Positions 33,546 through 44,579 of a stretch of 64,000 bases of DNA are shown one piece after another. Position 1 is the stretch's first letter. Each line of letters begins with the position of its first letter. The position numbers and the translations under genes are program-made. Location of the stretch: NCBI GenBank assembly GCA_944989445.1, contig CALYLW010000319.1:199001-263000 (forward strand), written 5' to 3'. The notes under the pieces are model-generated. The model searched no databases. It saw only the letters and a program-made list of their open reading frames with translations, and was not told the origin of the DNA. The DNA is from Ampullaceana balthica (taxonomy: Eukaryota; Mollusca; Gastropoda; Lymnaeidae).

Positions 33546-35999
33546 ACGTCAACGGGACTCATTGGCACGTGTCCAACCCTGGAGGTAACCCTAAATGGTC
33601 ACCAGGTTGCGGCACTTATTGACACGGGGAGCGAAGTAAGCACCATCACAGAAACATGGGCATCCCAACATCTTGGCCACCTCACCCTTGAAACCGGCTT
33701 CATAACTCTACGGGCCGTCAACGGAGCTGAGGTGCCATATCTGGGAATCATGAGTGTCGATGTGCAACTACTAGGGCAGCATCTACAAGATGTCCCGTTC
33801 CTCGTTGTCAAGACCCCAAACGACCTGGTGACACAAGTACGAAAACAAGAGGTTCCTGTGCTGCTGGGAATGAATGTATTGAAAAGGTGGCTTCCCCACG
33901 CAAACCAGGTACCAAAATTTCTAGAATCCACGGTGCGAGAGATCCGTAGTGGGACAATTACTGGACCAAAGACTGCACGGGTAGCGGAAAAGAGCTTCAT
34001 TCCAGCCCTCTCAGTAGCCAACGTCCGAATCGGAAAAATTACGACCTCTCAACCACTACTGGCATCCCCGGGTGAGGAAACGCTTCCTCCTGGACTGATA
34101 GTCATCCCGACACTAGTAGGCTCATCTGCTAGTCCCTTCGTGCGGGTGGCTAACATGACCGGTGAAGGTGTATTCATAGCTAAACGAGCACAAATCGCCC
34201 AATTGGAGCCGGTGGAGACATTAGAGAACAATAACGCTGTGAAATTCAATGTTATGGCTGACGAGATCCTAGTCTCGTGTAATAAGTTAACCGCTGGACC
34301 GGGTGAGGTTCCACCAGTAGGCATAGAAGGGCAGCATCTCACCGACCATCAACGTCGGCAGCTTCAGGAACTTCTCTGTCGTCGAGCCGCCGCTTTTGCC
34401 CAAGACGAAAATGATCTGGGCTACACAGATGCTGTGTTTCACCGCATCAGAACTCAAGATAACAAGCCCGTCGCTCAGTCTTATCGTCGAATACCCCCAA
34501 ACCAACTTCAAGAGGTTCAACGACATATTCAAGGGCTGATCGAAAAGAAGGTGATCACAGAGAGTTATAGCCCATTTGCCGCCCCAATCGTCCTCGTGCG
34601 GAAACGGGACGGCAGCTTGCGTCTCACGGTAGACTACCGGAAACTAAATCTTAAAACTATGGGCGACGCCTACCCGTTACCACGCATTCAAGAATCCTTC
34701 GACACTTTAGTTGGAGCCCAGTTCTTCTCAACTCTTGATTTAGCCAGCGGCTACCACCAGATAGCCATGCATCCAGGGGACCAGCACAAGACCGCCTTTG
34801 TCACCCCTATGGGCTTATTCGAATATACCCGTATGCCCATGGGGCTCACTTCGGCTCCGGCAACCTTTCAACGACTGATGCAACGCACCATGTCCGACTT
34901 CCTCTTCCAATTTTTATTGGTCTATCTGGATGACCTACTAGTCTACTCCAAGACGTTCGAGGAACACTTGCAACACCTTGATAATCTACTGAGCCGTATA
35001 ATAGAGACCGGTTTAAAGTTGCGCCCAGACAAATGCCAGTTTTTAAGGCGTGAAGTGAACTTTCTAGGCCATACCATATCAGCCAAGGGAATTGGCTGTG
35101 ATGTTTCTAAGGTGGAGGCGGTGAGAAACTGGCCCACCCCAACTACTATAACAGAGCTGCGCAGTTTTGTAGGCTTTGCCAGCTATTTCCGGCGATTTGT
35201 AAAGGGATTTGCAGAAATAGCCGGACCACTTCATGATCTTGTCACCCTCGGCAGTAAGGGGTCTAACAAGAAGACGGTTAAAATAGCTGAGCTCTGGAAA
35301 GAAAAACACCAACAGGCGTTTGATCGGCTTAAATTAGCTCTCACGGCTGCACCCATATTGGGATATGCTGATTTCACGAAGCCCTTTATTCTAGAAACGG
35401 ATGCCAGTCATGAGGGACTAAGTGGAATACTATCACAAGAACAAGATGGTGCACGACGCATAATCGCCTACGCCAGTCGACGTCTACGACCCACTGAAAA
35501 GAATCAGGCCTCCTACAGTAGTTTAAAATTGGAGTTTCTTGCTATGAAATGGGCAATCAGTGAAAAGTTCCGTCACTATCTAATTGGTGCCACGTTCACT
35601 GTTTACACTGATAACAACCCATTGGTATACTTTCGTACCGCACCGCTGGGTGCTTTGGAACAACGCTGGGCCGCACAGTTGGCACAGTTCAACTTTGATG
35701 TTAAATACCGGCCGGGGAAACAGAATCCGGCAGATGCTCTGTCCAGGCTTCCAGGGGATTTTCAAACGGCCACCGCGGTGCCAGCAGAAATTGCCGTGGC
35801 ACATGAAGCACAATGTCAGAAGCTGGAGGCCGCCATGCCAACCGGAAAACATTGGGAAAATTGTATATGGATATCTCATCCTTTGAATCGAACCTTCCAT
35901 TCAAAGAACGAGAGAGAGAGCAATTTTGTTGGTGATCGAAGCGAATATGTACCCATGTTGTATAGAAAGCAGTTGAGAGGAAGGTTGTATTCTTCATAA
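33507..35999 (+). CDS. pol: Gypsy-type Pol: protease, reverse transcriptase, RNase H; integrase missing
   Basis: Entered by -1 frameshifting; open for about 830 codons to TAA at 35997-35999. Protease: ALIDTGSEVSTIT with catalytic D at 33621. RT: LTVDYRKLN, TLDLASGYHQIAM (first catalytic Asp), MPMGLTSAPATFQ, then YLDDLLVYS near 34922. RNase H: ILETDASHEGLSGIL near 35395, YTDNNPLVYF near 35605. It reaches YRPGKQNPADALSRLPGDF near 35760. The next 80 codons show no integrase HHCC zinc finger or DDE core, and no 3' LTR follows. The element is therefore 3'-truncated, although what remains has no internal stop. Confidence 0.9.
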   Translation, partial: LLNPVAVNRHATGTSTGLIGTCPTLEVTLNGHQVAALIDTGSEVSTITETWASQHLGHLTLETGFITLRAVNGAEVPYLGIMSVDVQLLGQHLQDVPFLVVKTPNDLVTQVRKQEVPVLLGMNVLKRWLPHANQVPKFLESTVREIRSGTITGPKTARVAEKSFIPALSVANVRIGKITTSQPLLASPGEETLPPGLIVIPTLVGSSASPFVRVANMTGEGVFIAKRAQIAQLEPVETLENNNAVKFNVMADEILVSCNKLTAGPGEVPPVGIEGQHLTDHQRRQLQELLCRRAAAFAQDENDLGYTDAVFHRIRTQDNKPVAQSYRRIPPNQLQEVQRHIQGLIEKKVITESYSPFAAPIVLVRKRDGSLRLTVDYRKLNLKTMGDAYPLPRIQESFDTLVGAQFFSTLDLASGYHQIAMHPGDQHKTAFVTPMGLFEYTRMPMGLTSAPATFQRLMQRTMSDFLFQFLLVYLDDLLVYSKTFEEHLQHLDNLLSRIIETGLKLRPDKCQFLRREVNFLGHTISAKGIGCDVSKVEAVRNWPTPTTITELRSFVGFASYFRRFVKGFAEIAGPLHDLVTLGSKGSNKKTVKIAELWKEKHQQAFDRLKLALTAAPILGYADFTKPFILETDASHEGLSGILSQEQDGARRIIAYASRRLRPTEKNQASYSSLKLEFLAMKWAISEKFRHYLIGATFTVYTDNNPLVYFRTAPLGALEQRWAAQLAQFNFDVKYRPGKQNPADALSRLPGDFQTATAVPAEIAVAHEAQCQKLEAAMPTGKHWENCIWISHPLNRTFHSKNERESNFVGDRSEYVPMLYRKQLRGRLYSS

Positions 36000-36224
36000 G
36001 ATGAGGTAGCTGTAGAAACTCATGAAAGGTTTGGGCAGTTATATAGAATTTGAAAAACAGAAATGATTTTCGTGCACCAGCCTGTCTACTGGACTTTGAA
36101 ATTTTGCCTTCAAATTTAAATTATCTCACAAGAACCAAGGAATATTTTACCTCACGGGATAAAAAAGCATTTCTGAATTCCATAACAGTTGTATTATTTA
36201 AGTTTATTAAGATATTCAGAATGG
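36000..36224. other. Junction DNA between Gypsy and LINE fragments
   Basis: AT-rich sequence without recognised coding content. The origin of 35770-36224 is unclear. Confidence 0.4.
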
Positions 36225-37715
36225 GAAATCAGCTGGAGTGGACAACATTCTGGGCGAACTGATTCAAGCAGGAGATGACCCCGTAATAAACATCCTAACA
36301 TGTGCAACAAGATCTGGCAGACAGGAAAATGGCCAACCCCCTGGACGCAATCGTTGGTTATCACGCTCCCAAAAAAGGGTAATCTACAGATGTGTCAGAA
36401 CTACCGTACAATCAGCCTGATTAGTCACCCCAAAAAAAGTCATGCTTATGATCATATTGAACAGACTGAAACCACAAGCAGAGCAAATCATTTCAGAAGA
36501 GCAGGCGGGCTTTAGAGCAGGAAGAAGCACAACGGAGCAAATCTTTAACCTGCGAGTTCTCTGTGAAAAACATCTCCAACACCAGAGTGACCTCTATCAT
36601 GTCTTTATAGACTTTAAAAAAGCGTTCGACAGAATGTGGTATGCGGCACTGTGGGCAACTATGCACAAATTCAACATAAATGCAAACCTCATTGAGGTGA
36701 TCAAGAAACTTTACAACAGAGCAACCAGCGCAGTACTCTTCAACAGCAAGCTGGGAGATTGGTTCAAGACTACTGTTGGTGTCAGACAAGGATGTCTACT
36801 TTGCCCCATCCTCTTCAACCTCTTCCTTGAAAGGATCATGCCAGATGTGCTAGAAGACCATGTCGGAACAGTCAGCATCGGAGGGAGAAGTATAACCAAC
36901 CTAAGCTTCGCCGATGACATTGACGGCCTAGCTGGTAGCGAGGACGAACTAAAAGAATTTCTCGCAAAGCTAGAGAAAACAACAAAGGCGTACGGCATGG
37001 AAATCAATGCATAAAAGACCAAGGTCATGGCAAATAGTAAATTCACAAGTGAGTTTCGGATAAACGGGCAAAAACTCGAAGAAGTCTCCACCTTAAAATA
37101 TCTAGGGGCCATAATATCCGACGAAGCTCAAAGCCAGAAATTCTTGCCAGAATAGCCCAAACAATGGCAGCATTTAGTAAATTAAAGCACATCTGGCAAA
37201 GTAAGAAGCTCTCCCTGAGAACAAAGATCCGGCTAATGCTCTCTCTGGCGATGTCGGTCTTTTTGTATGGTTGTGAGGCTTGGACGCTTACTGCAGACCT
37301 CCAAAGAAGAATCAATGCGCTAGAGATGAGATGTTTCAGAAAGATATTGAACATCCCCTACACAGCGCACATCACAAACGAAGCGGTCCGCAACACAATA
37401 AGTACTGTCATTGGCCCCTACGAGGACCTACTCACATCAATTAAAAAGAGGAAATTACGATGGTACGGACATGTGACACGAAATGGAGGTCTCGCAAAAA
37501 CTATATTGCAAGGCACAGTCCAGGGAAGAAGGAAAAGAGGCAGACAAAAGAAAAGATGGGAGGACGACATCAAAGAGTGGACCGGCCTGTCATTCAGCGA
37601 CTCTCAAAGGGCAGCACAGGACTGGGACAAATGGCGAGAGATAGTGAGCAATTCACGATGGTGCCCCAACGACACAACAACGGGTAAAAGGATAGTTCAA
37701 GTTCAAGTTCAAGAT
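36225..37715 (+). mobile_element. 5'-truncated LINE with (GTTCAA)n tail
   Basis: Plus-strand non-LTR retrotransposon piece beginning abruptly within the RT fingers (GKSAGVDNI) and ending with TTCAAGTTCAAGTTCAAG just after the coding end. A short 3' UTR with a simple-sequence tail is usual for RTE-like LINEs. The endonuclease half is missing. It resembles the LINE at 44567-47600 in its C-terminal RWYGHVTR segment but is a different family. Confidence 0.85.
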
Positions 37716-37733
37716 ATTCAGACTCGAAGTTAA
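36225..37733 (+). pseudogene. LINE reverse transcriptase, broken
   Basis: RT blocks appear in order: LPKKGNLQMCQNYRTISLIS, EEQAGFRAGRSTTEQIF, FIDFKKAFDRMWY, GVRQGCLLCPILFNLFLE and LSFADDIDGLAG (FADD box, about 36905). An in-frame TAA at 37012-37014 follows EINA, and frameshifts lie near 36400-36450 and 37130. The C-terminal part (37164-37733) has FLYGCEAWTL, LRWYGHVTR and a basic GRRKRGRQKKRWEDDI stretch. It is non-functional. Confidence 0.88.
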
Positions 37734-37739
37734 CCTGCC

Positions 37740-38565
37740 TAAAATAATATAATTAATTCGAACATTGTTTACAACTGTCTTAAGTAATGCAAGGTGTTAA
37801 AGTAGCTTCTCTTAAATTAATGTACTGAAAACTTAATATTGATCAATGATTAATACACCAAGATTGACTAATCTATAGCTATTTTGGCTCTTGACCAGGG
37901 CATGGCTAACAATAGTGATTCATGAAAGGTTGTTCCTGAGGAAAAACAGAAAACTTCTATTTTATTCAAGAAATGAAAGCTTTTCTTTTTATTTCGAACA
38001 TAAAAATGTATAGTCTCCTTATTATTAATGTCTAATAAAAACTATACATGTATCTTCTTTATAGCTTTTGACATGTTTTTGTTTTCTTCATATATTTTTT
38101 GAGGGGGGGGGCAAATTTGGGGTTTGCCCCGAGCGGCACATACCCACGCTACGCCGCTGTCCAACCAAAAAATTATTTTATACCTAAACGAACATTGATT
38201 TTTGTGTCTTTTTCAGATTTTCAATGATTGTTCAGTACACTTCTTTCTACCTAATACTAATATTGTAATAGTAAACCTATTTATACATTAATACGTTTTT
38301 GTAACGTTTCTGACGTCATTTCTAGAATTTGTATTATTTTCAGAGAATTCGCCTTTTTTTCCTGCTTGTGATAATTGATAAGGTGCATGAAATATTAAGT
38401 TCAATTTTCTTTAATGTCAATAAAAAAAATGTGTGTGGTTTCATTTATAATTCTGAAATGGAGAATTTGTGTCTTTTTTCTGTTGTTTTTTTAAATTTAG
38501 TGTTTCTTTCTTAAAATTTTAACTTCTGTAATGGAGGATGTTAATCTATTACAACAATTATTGAA
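37740..38565. other. No gene seen
   Basis: AT-rich. It contains the right end of the hAT-ended segment (to 38159), preceded by G-runs near 38100-38130. Short open frames here lack support. Confidence 0.5.
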
Positions 38566-39570
38566 GGAAAGTTTACACCTAGACAACACTGTGACCTAGA
38601 CAACACTGTGACCTAGCCAACACTGTGACCTGGACAACACTGTGACCTAGACAACACTGTGAACTAGACAACACTGTGACCTAGACAACACTGTCACCAA
38701 GATTGATGTAGTAGATGGAAAGTTTACACCTAGACAACACTGTGACCAAGAATGATGTAGTGGAAGGAAAGTTTACACCTAGACAACACTGTGACCAAGA
38801 ATGATGTAGTAGAAGGAAAGTTTACACCTAGACAACACTGTGACCAAGAATGATGTAGTAGAAGGAAAGTTTACACCTAGACAACACTGTGACCAAGAAT
38901 GATGTAGTAGATTGTAGATGGAAAGTTTACACCTAGACAACACTGTGACCAAGAATGATGTAGTAGAAGGAAAGTTTACACCTAGACAACACTGTGACCA
39001 AGAATGATGTAGTAGAAGGAAAGTTTACACCTAGACAACACTGTGACCAAGAATGATGTAGTAGAAGGAAAGTTTACACCTAGACAACACTGTGACCAAG
39101 AATGATGTAGTAGAAGGAAAGTTTACACCTAGACAACACTGTGACCAAGAATGATGTAGTAGATTGTAGATGGAAAGTTCACACCTAGACAACACTGTGA
39201 CAGAGAATGATGTAGTAGAAGGAAAGTTTACACCTAGACAACACTGTGACCAAGAATGATGTAGTAGATTGTAGATGGAAAGTTCACACCTAGACAACAC
39301 TGTGACAGAGAATGATGTAGTAGATGGAAAGTTTACACCTAGACAACACTGTGACCAAAATGGATGTAGTGGAAGGAAAGTTTACACTTAGACAACACTG
39401 TCACCAAGAATGATGTAGTAGATGGAAAGTTTACACCTAGACAACACTGTGACCAATATGGATGTAGTAGATGGAATGTTTACACCTAGACAACACTGTG
39501 GCCAATATGGATGTAGTAGATGAAAAGTTTACACCTAGACAACACTGTGACCCAGAATGATGTAGTAGAT
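38566..39570. repeat. About 49-bp tandem array, about 20 units
   Basis: Units contain GAAAGTTTACACCTAGACAA, CACTGTGACCAAGAATGATG and TAGTAGA. Longer variants carry an extra TTGTAGATG. The first part (38580-38690) is a shorter-period version built on ACAACACTGTGACCTAG. Confidence 0.93.
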
Positions 39571-39599
39571 GCACAGACGCATTAGTTAACTCGTTATGT

Positions 39600-40440
39600 T
39601 AGAGAGCTCGTCTGCCATTTGTAATGTGGGTTGCAAATATTTAGCACAAATTAAAGTATTTATTATTTAAATCTTTACATCCAGTTTTAATTTGGTGTGT
39701 AGAATTTCTCTACCTATTAATTTTGTGATTTGTGACACAAAGTTTTTAAGTGTTATTAATTTTCTTTTATATAGAATATTCTATTAATACATTAGCATAA
39801 TTCTTTTTTTTTAAAGGAAAAAAAACTCTTAGTCCTGAAGATTCATTTTATTTATTTTTCATCTTTTGAATCAATCATAAAACGTTACAAAGATTTACAA
39901 ACTGTTTCGCCCAACTTTTGGCAACAGAGTATTCATGAATTTTATTTTTACGTAATAACGAATATTTCCATAACAACTTTATTCAACTCATAAATCCGTC
40001 TAACAGTTAACATCAAAGTGAACGAAATAATTATTGTTTTAATATTATTATTATAGAAGTTTTGGCCAAATGATTTCTAAAGTTACTGACTTAAGTGTTT
40101 GGATATAGATTTATTGGATGAGAACACAACTTCTTTTAACATTAAAAATAAATGTACCAGTTTAATAGTTGATGATGTGGTGTACTTGCCAGGGGGTAGA
40201 GAGTTCAAACAGGCTGGATAATGTCACGTGACTGTATCACAGATCACGAGAACGAGACTACGGCGACCACGACAGAGACAATGGGCAGATAAATCAAGAT
40301 AAAGGGATGCAAACGCTGGCGTTAGTTAATGGTACATGATTTCCGAAATCACCGGGACTATCAGACCACATGACACTGATAGCAGTTATCAATTAGGCGC
40401 GGCTAGTAAATGAGAAATAACCAGAGGGAACCACAAAAAC
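39600..40440. other. No gene seen
   Basis: AT-rich DNA between the 49-bp array and the inverted hAT copy. Confidence 0.5.
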
Positions 40441-41277
40441 CACATAAGAGCCAGTGGCGTAGCTAGAACTGTTGCCGCCCGGGCGGTCTCCAATTTGCCG
40501 CCCTTATATGGGCCGTCCATAAATGACGTCACGCACATGGTGGGGGGGGGGAAGCAGTCACACATTTGACGTCACAACAAAACGCCCAACTTTAAATAAA
40601 AGTTCCACTTAAATATATGATTACAGACACTTTATTTAATGACGTTTTACATGACTTCAAGCCTGTTACGATATTAGAGTGCAGTTTTACACTAAAAACA
40701 TATTTAAATTACAAAGAATTGATTTGAAACATTGACGTTTTCAAATAGAAAATACGGTTTTTAACAGAGGGGGGGGGCTTTGTGACGTCATATTGAAGAA
40801 GGGGTCTAAATTTTTGTGACGACGTGTGACGAGGGGGGAGGGGGTATAAAATCAGCCAAAATCGCGTGACAACATTTATGGACGCTCCTTACGTCAAATG
40901 TAATATATCATTTTTATAAATTAATTAACATTCATAAATAATTGTAATTGAAACGAAATAAATGTGGAAAATATTTTTACCATTGAATGCCTAATTTATT
41001 TAAGCAGTAATAAAAGAGGCGCATAAGATGATATAAATATATAAATACCTATAAATAAACATTTATAAAAAATACAATATACTTTTTTTCAAAGGCCACA
41101 AGAAAGTTATTGATGTCGCAGGTCCCCCTCCCCTCCAAATGAGACAAATCATATTCCAAATTTACACCCCAAAAACATTACCAATTAATATGCTTTTATT
41201 TTTTATTTATAAATATATGATTTTTTTATAAACAAAGAAATTGAATACATTAGTATGTAAACATATTTTAAATTTAC

Positions 41278-41461
41278 TTACATAACTTTCATAGTAGAAA
41301 AATCGTGTATAATGCTATCAAAATTTAAATTATTTATAATATCTTGTTCTATGGACAATATTGCAAGATTTTGTAGTCTTAAATCACTCATTGTAGAACA
41401 AAGATAATGTTTTTATCAACTTCAGTTTGGAGAAGCTCCTTTCACAACTAGCGACACTGAT
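41278..41461 (-). pseudogene. hAT transposase C-terminal domain remnant
   Basis: Minus-strand counterpart of 18623-18814: CERSFSKLKLIK, then DLRLQNLAILSIEQDI to a TAA at 41278-41280, with at least one frame break near the LIK...STM junction. Confidence 0.7.
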
Positions 41462-41757
41462 AGCAATGGTGGAAAACATTCTTTGCAAAATTATAATGTT
41501 GGGTACAGAATTTTCCAATCTGTACTGTTGAATATATTTTAATAGATCAAAGGGGCCTTCCCCCCCCCCATTTTTCTAAAATAATGCCTCTTCTTGTAGT
41601 GTACGTACAGCCAGGGCTGGTCTTAGGCCACTGCAACCTATCTGGCCACAGTGAGTCCCGCTCTTTCATAGCCCCCATCTATCTTAATTTTCACTTATTA
41701 TCCTTATTAATACCTTATCCCTCCCCAAACTGGGACCCGCGCATTCCTTTTCGCATA

Positions 41758-42130
41758 CTAAGCCGCATAGGGCCCCGCAATATAATTGCTAAGACAAGTC
41801 CTATGTACGGCCATAAAAACCATAATCCTTTTTGTTTCAATATTGAACTGTTCTTTATCAATGTCAATAAAGACATTTATTTGATGTTCAAATTCTTCAT
41901 TTAGTAGGTTACATGGTATTAAAAACGAAAATTTTCTTGCAAGAACATGCAACTCATCAACGCGTTCTTTTATTTTCTTTAATAATTTCATCTATGGATA
42001 AAAACATTTCTCGTTGTAGTTCTTGCTATAAAGATATAGCCACGTCATCTGAATTTATCCCACTCACATTTTTTCTCCTTCTAACTCGGCGTTCAGTTGA
42101 TATCTCCAACTCTCTATGACAGCGTTCTGT
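41758..42130 (-). pseudogene. hAT transposase N-terminal/middle fragment
   Basis: Encodes KERVDELHVLARKFSFLIPC and NEEFEHQINVFIDIDKE, matching 18018-18326. A run related to the N-terminal frame at 17880-17998 follows upstream. The piece lies about 300 bp from the C-terminal domain, so most of the catalytic core has been deleted. Confidence 0.65.
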
Positions 42131-43033
42131 ATTAGCACATCTCTTTGTTCGATGAAATGGGTTTGCATTAAAAAAAAATTTAATGTGGGTTCCCATAAAT
42201 TGAGATTACATAGAAATCAAAAGATTGCCATGAACTGAGTAAAATTCCAACATCTGATCTCGTTTTACTTGTTACTTCTTCAGATGTCAATTTTTCCAAG
42301 ATGCTTGAAATTTTAAAGGATGTCTTTTGGAAATTATTTATGCTATTGTGATGTTTATTAACGGAGAAATTTGACTATTTTCATGTTCTTGCCATAAATG
42401 TTAATAATTTTAGATAAAATAAACAAATTTAAATTATTTACACATTACTTTAATTGGATAGGTGGAAAAAAAATTAATTAATAACCGTATTTTAATTTTA
42501 AAAAAACACAAATTACGTGTGCTACTTCAATGCGATAAAAACAAAATAAATTTGATTTACCATCATGCCATGTAGGTACTTAGTGCATCATTCTGCGCAT
42601 GTCGAAATTCCACGCAAAAACTGTCGTGGCGATATTAATAGCCCATATTATTCGGCCCAGCGGTCATGTGTTGTTGTTTTTGTTGTTTTTTGTGTGTGAG
42701 CAGTTTTCTTATAAAAGCGTCATCTGTGACTAATACCGCTTAATTTTCCAAAACAAATCGATACCTTTTTTGAGCGATTTTAAATTTTTGAATGGTTTTG
42801 CGTTAGTTATAACAACCACTATGTAATCAAACAAATGTTGCGTGAATCCGTTAATTAAGACTCGAAACTAAGAATATTTTTGTTTCACCTTGGTTTTCCC
42901 CTTCAAAAGAATAAGGGAAGTTGTCGGAAACGACTTTATTTTTCAAATGCCCACAAATGCCGCCCCCAAAATGTGTGCCAGCCGGGGCGGACCACCCCCA
43001 CCGCCCCCCCCTAGCTACGCCACTGATAAGAGC

Positions 43034-43490
43034 AACAGCTTTTAGTATGGATGGGGGGATAACTTGGCAGGGGACTTCTACAGACGCAGCAAATAATTTT
43101 AGGGACTAGTAAAATGATACCTTAATTTTGGACTAGGGACGCTCTTTTGTCGTAGCTTAGAACGGAGATAAGTAAACAGCGCAGAGAGTAGGATTTGAGA
43201 CGACGAGGTGAAAGTCGACCAGAGAAAGAAGTATTGATGTAATGTGGAAATAAATAAAGAGAACCATACCTACTGAATTGGTTTTGTTCTAAATATTCAC
43301 AACAGCAGTGGTTCCCAAAGCGGTCCATACGACCACCAGGGGTCCTTGGTACCATTCAGGGGTCCGTGGAAAATTAAAATTTATTTGGGGGTCCTTGAAT
43401 AATGTTAGGGGGTCCGCGCAAGGCTTAATATAAAATAATATAATTGTGATCTATTTTTATTACTATTTAAATTAAAATAAAGATTCACCG
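43034..43490. other. hAT-like end and possible LTR debris
   Basis: CAGTGGTTCCCAAAGCGG near 43305 is typical of a hAT terminal repeat, but no matching second end or 8-bp duplication was found nearby. Bases 43130-43300 include AATAAATAAAG and could be part of an LTR. This is not demonstrated. Confidence 0.3.
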
Positions 43491-43577
43491 ACAAAACGGC
43501 CCCGAACAAAACGGCCCCAGACAAAACGGCCCCGAAAAATGGGCTCCGACATAACGGCCCCGACAAAACGGCTCCGG
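43491..43577. repeat. Short 14-16-bp repeat (ACAAAACGGCCCC type)
   Basis: About six degenerate copies of ACAAAACGGCCCCG. Noncoding. Confidence 0.85.
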
Positions 43578-44059
43578 ACTAATAGATGGACTAATATTAA
43601 AATGTATAATCAAATATTATATTCGTATTTTTATTAACATATTCAGTGTCAGATTTACTCACAAGAAACAATAATAATGACATCACAAGAGTGAATTTAA
43701 TAGCCTTTACGCGAAATGGTACCAATCACGGTTGTTTGTTGACAATAAGGGTGAAAAAGTTGACAACAGCTTAAAACGAAAATTTTTAAAATGTTAACAA
43801 TTTGTCTGGGGTCGTTTTGACGGGTCACCGGTGGAACCAAAATAAAAAAATAACAGTATTTGAATGCTCTTTCCGCTAGGTGCTATCAGTCAGGATTTAT
43901 ACAATGTTGTTGTACCTAAAAACAGAATTAGAATTATGGTAATTTCAAAAGCTATAACCAATCAAAATATTTGGTTTATTATTTTGCCAAGAGCTATTTG
44001 CTAAATGTTTTGAAACAGATAGAAAAGGTGAAGCGTTATTTAAATGAATTAAAAATAAA

Positions 44060-44400
44060 ATATTTAAAAAATCTTTTTTTAAAAAGGACACGCTTTTATT
44101 TACGTATAGAAAGTGCACTAAAAAGAAGAAAATAAAACTTTTCATTCCGTGACTGCACGTAAAAGCGTGGGGGCACCCATCACAACTCATTTCTTTTTGC
44201 AACTACTCTTTTGCATATTGATACATTTTTCTCATTAATATTATAGTAGCATGTATATGATCAAATTTGTGAAACTTTTAATGTTTATTAATATTCATAT
44301 AAATTTGTATTTATGTTTCGCAGCCTGGTACATGATAGCGATTTGTGATCAGGGCCCCACGCTTTTATGTGCAGTCGATTTTATTTTCTACTTTTTAGCA
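44060..44400. repeat. Foldback element related to 23521-24031
   Basis: The left part contains AAAGGACACGCTTTTATTTA, GTGCACTAAAAAGAAGAAAA and CTGCACGTAAAAGCGTGG. The right part has the inverted CCACGCTTTTATGTGCAG followed by TTTTCTACTTTTTAG. The loop contains TTTCGCAGCC, the complement of a word in the first copy's loop. Confidence 0.7.
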
Positions 44401-44579
44401 TCAACATTTTTTATACCGATTTTTCGACCTCATCAATTCAATTTAATTACTTAAACTTCCTTGTCAATAACTTAAATGTGATTAAAAAGATAGATTATTA
44501 ATTACAAATTTATGTAATAAAAAAAAGAGTCCCCAGCTGAAAATTGAAGCCCGAACCTCCAGGTCAGCTCTATTAGTTA

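Larger units (their letters stand above)
31498..38159. mobile_element. Large hAT-ended segment enclosing a Gypsy element and a LINE
   Basis: Left end CAGTGGCGTAGCGAGG. The right end, inverted, is CAGCGGCGTAGCGTGGG. Flanking 8-mers are TCCAACCT (31490-31497) and TCCAACCA (38160-38167), a 7/8 match. These ends resemble those of the hAT elements at 16153 and 40452. It contains no recognisable transposase. Its bulk is made of later insertions: arrays (31660-32140), a Gypsy retroelement (about 32153-35999) and a LINE fragment (36225-37715). Confidence 0.7.
40452..43025 (-). mobile_element. hAT element with perfect 8-bp target duplication, inverted relative to 16153
   Basis: Ends are CAGTGGCGTAGCTAG and the inverted CTAGCTACGCCACTG. 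The 8-mer ATAAGAGC is present exactly on both sides (40444-40451 and 43026-43033). The 2,574-bp body aligns in reverse with the element at 16153-19554, including the MITE-like part (40510-40890) and transposase fragments, but lacks the Helitron. Clean duplications mark a real transposition. The coding part is deleted internally, so it moved with help from elsewhere. Confidence 0.92.

Noticed and set aside
38566..39570. CRISPR-like spaced repeats
   Set aside because: Units are contiguous tandem copies without unique spacers, and the genome is eukaryotic.
43305..43330. Second complete hAT element starting CAGTGGTTCCCAAAG
   Set aside because: No partner end with a matching 8-bp duplication was found downstream.
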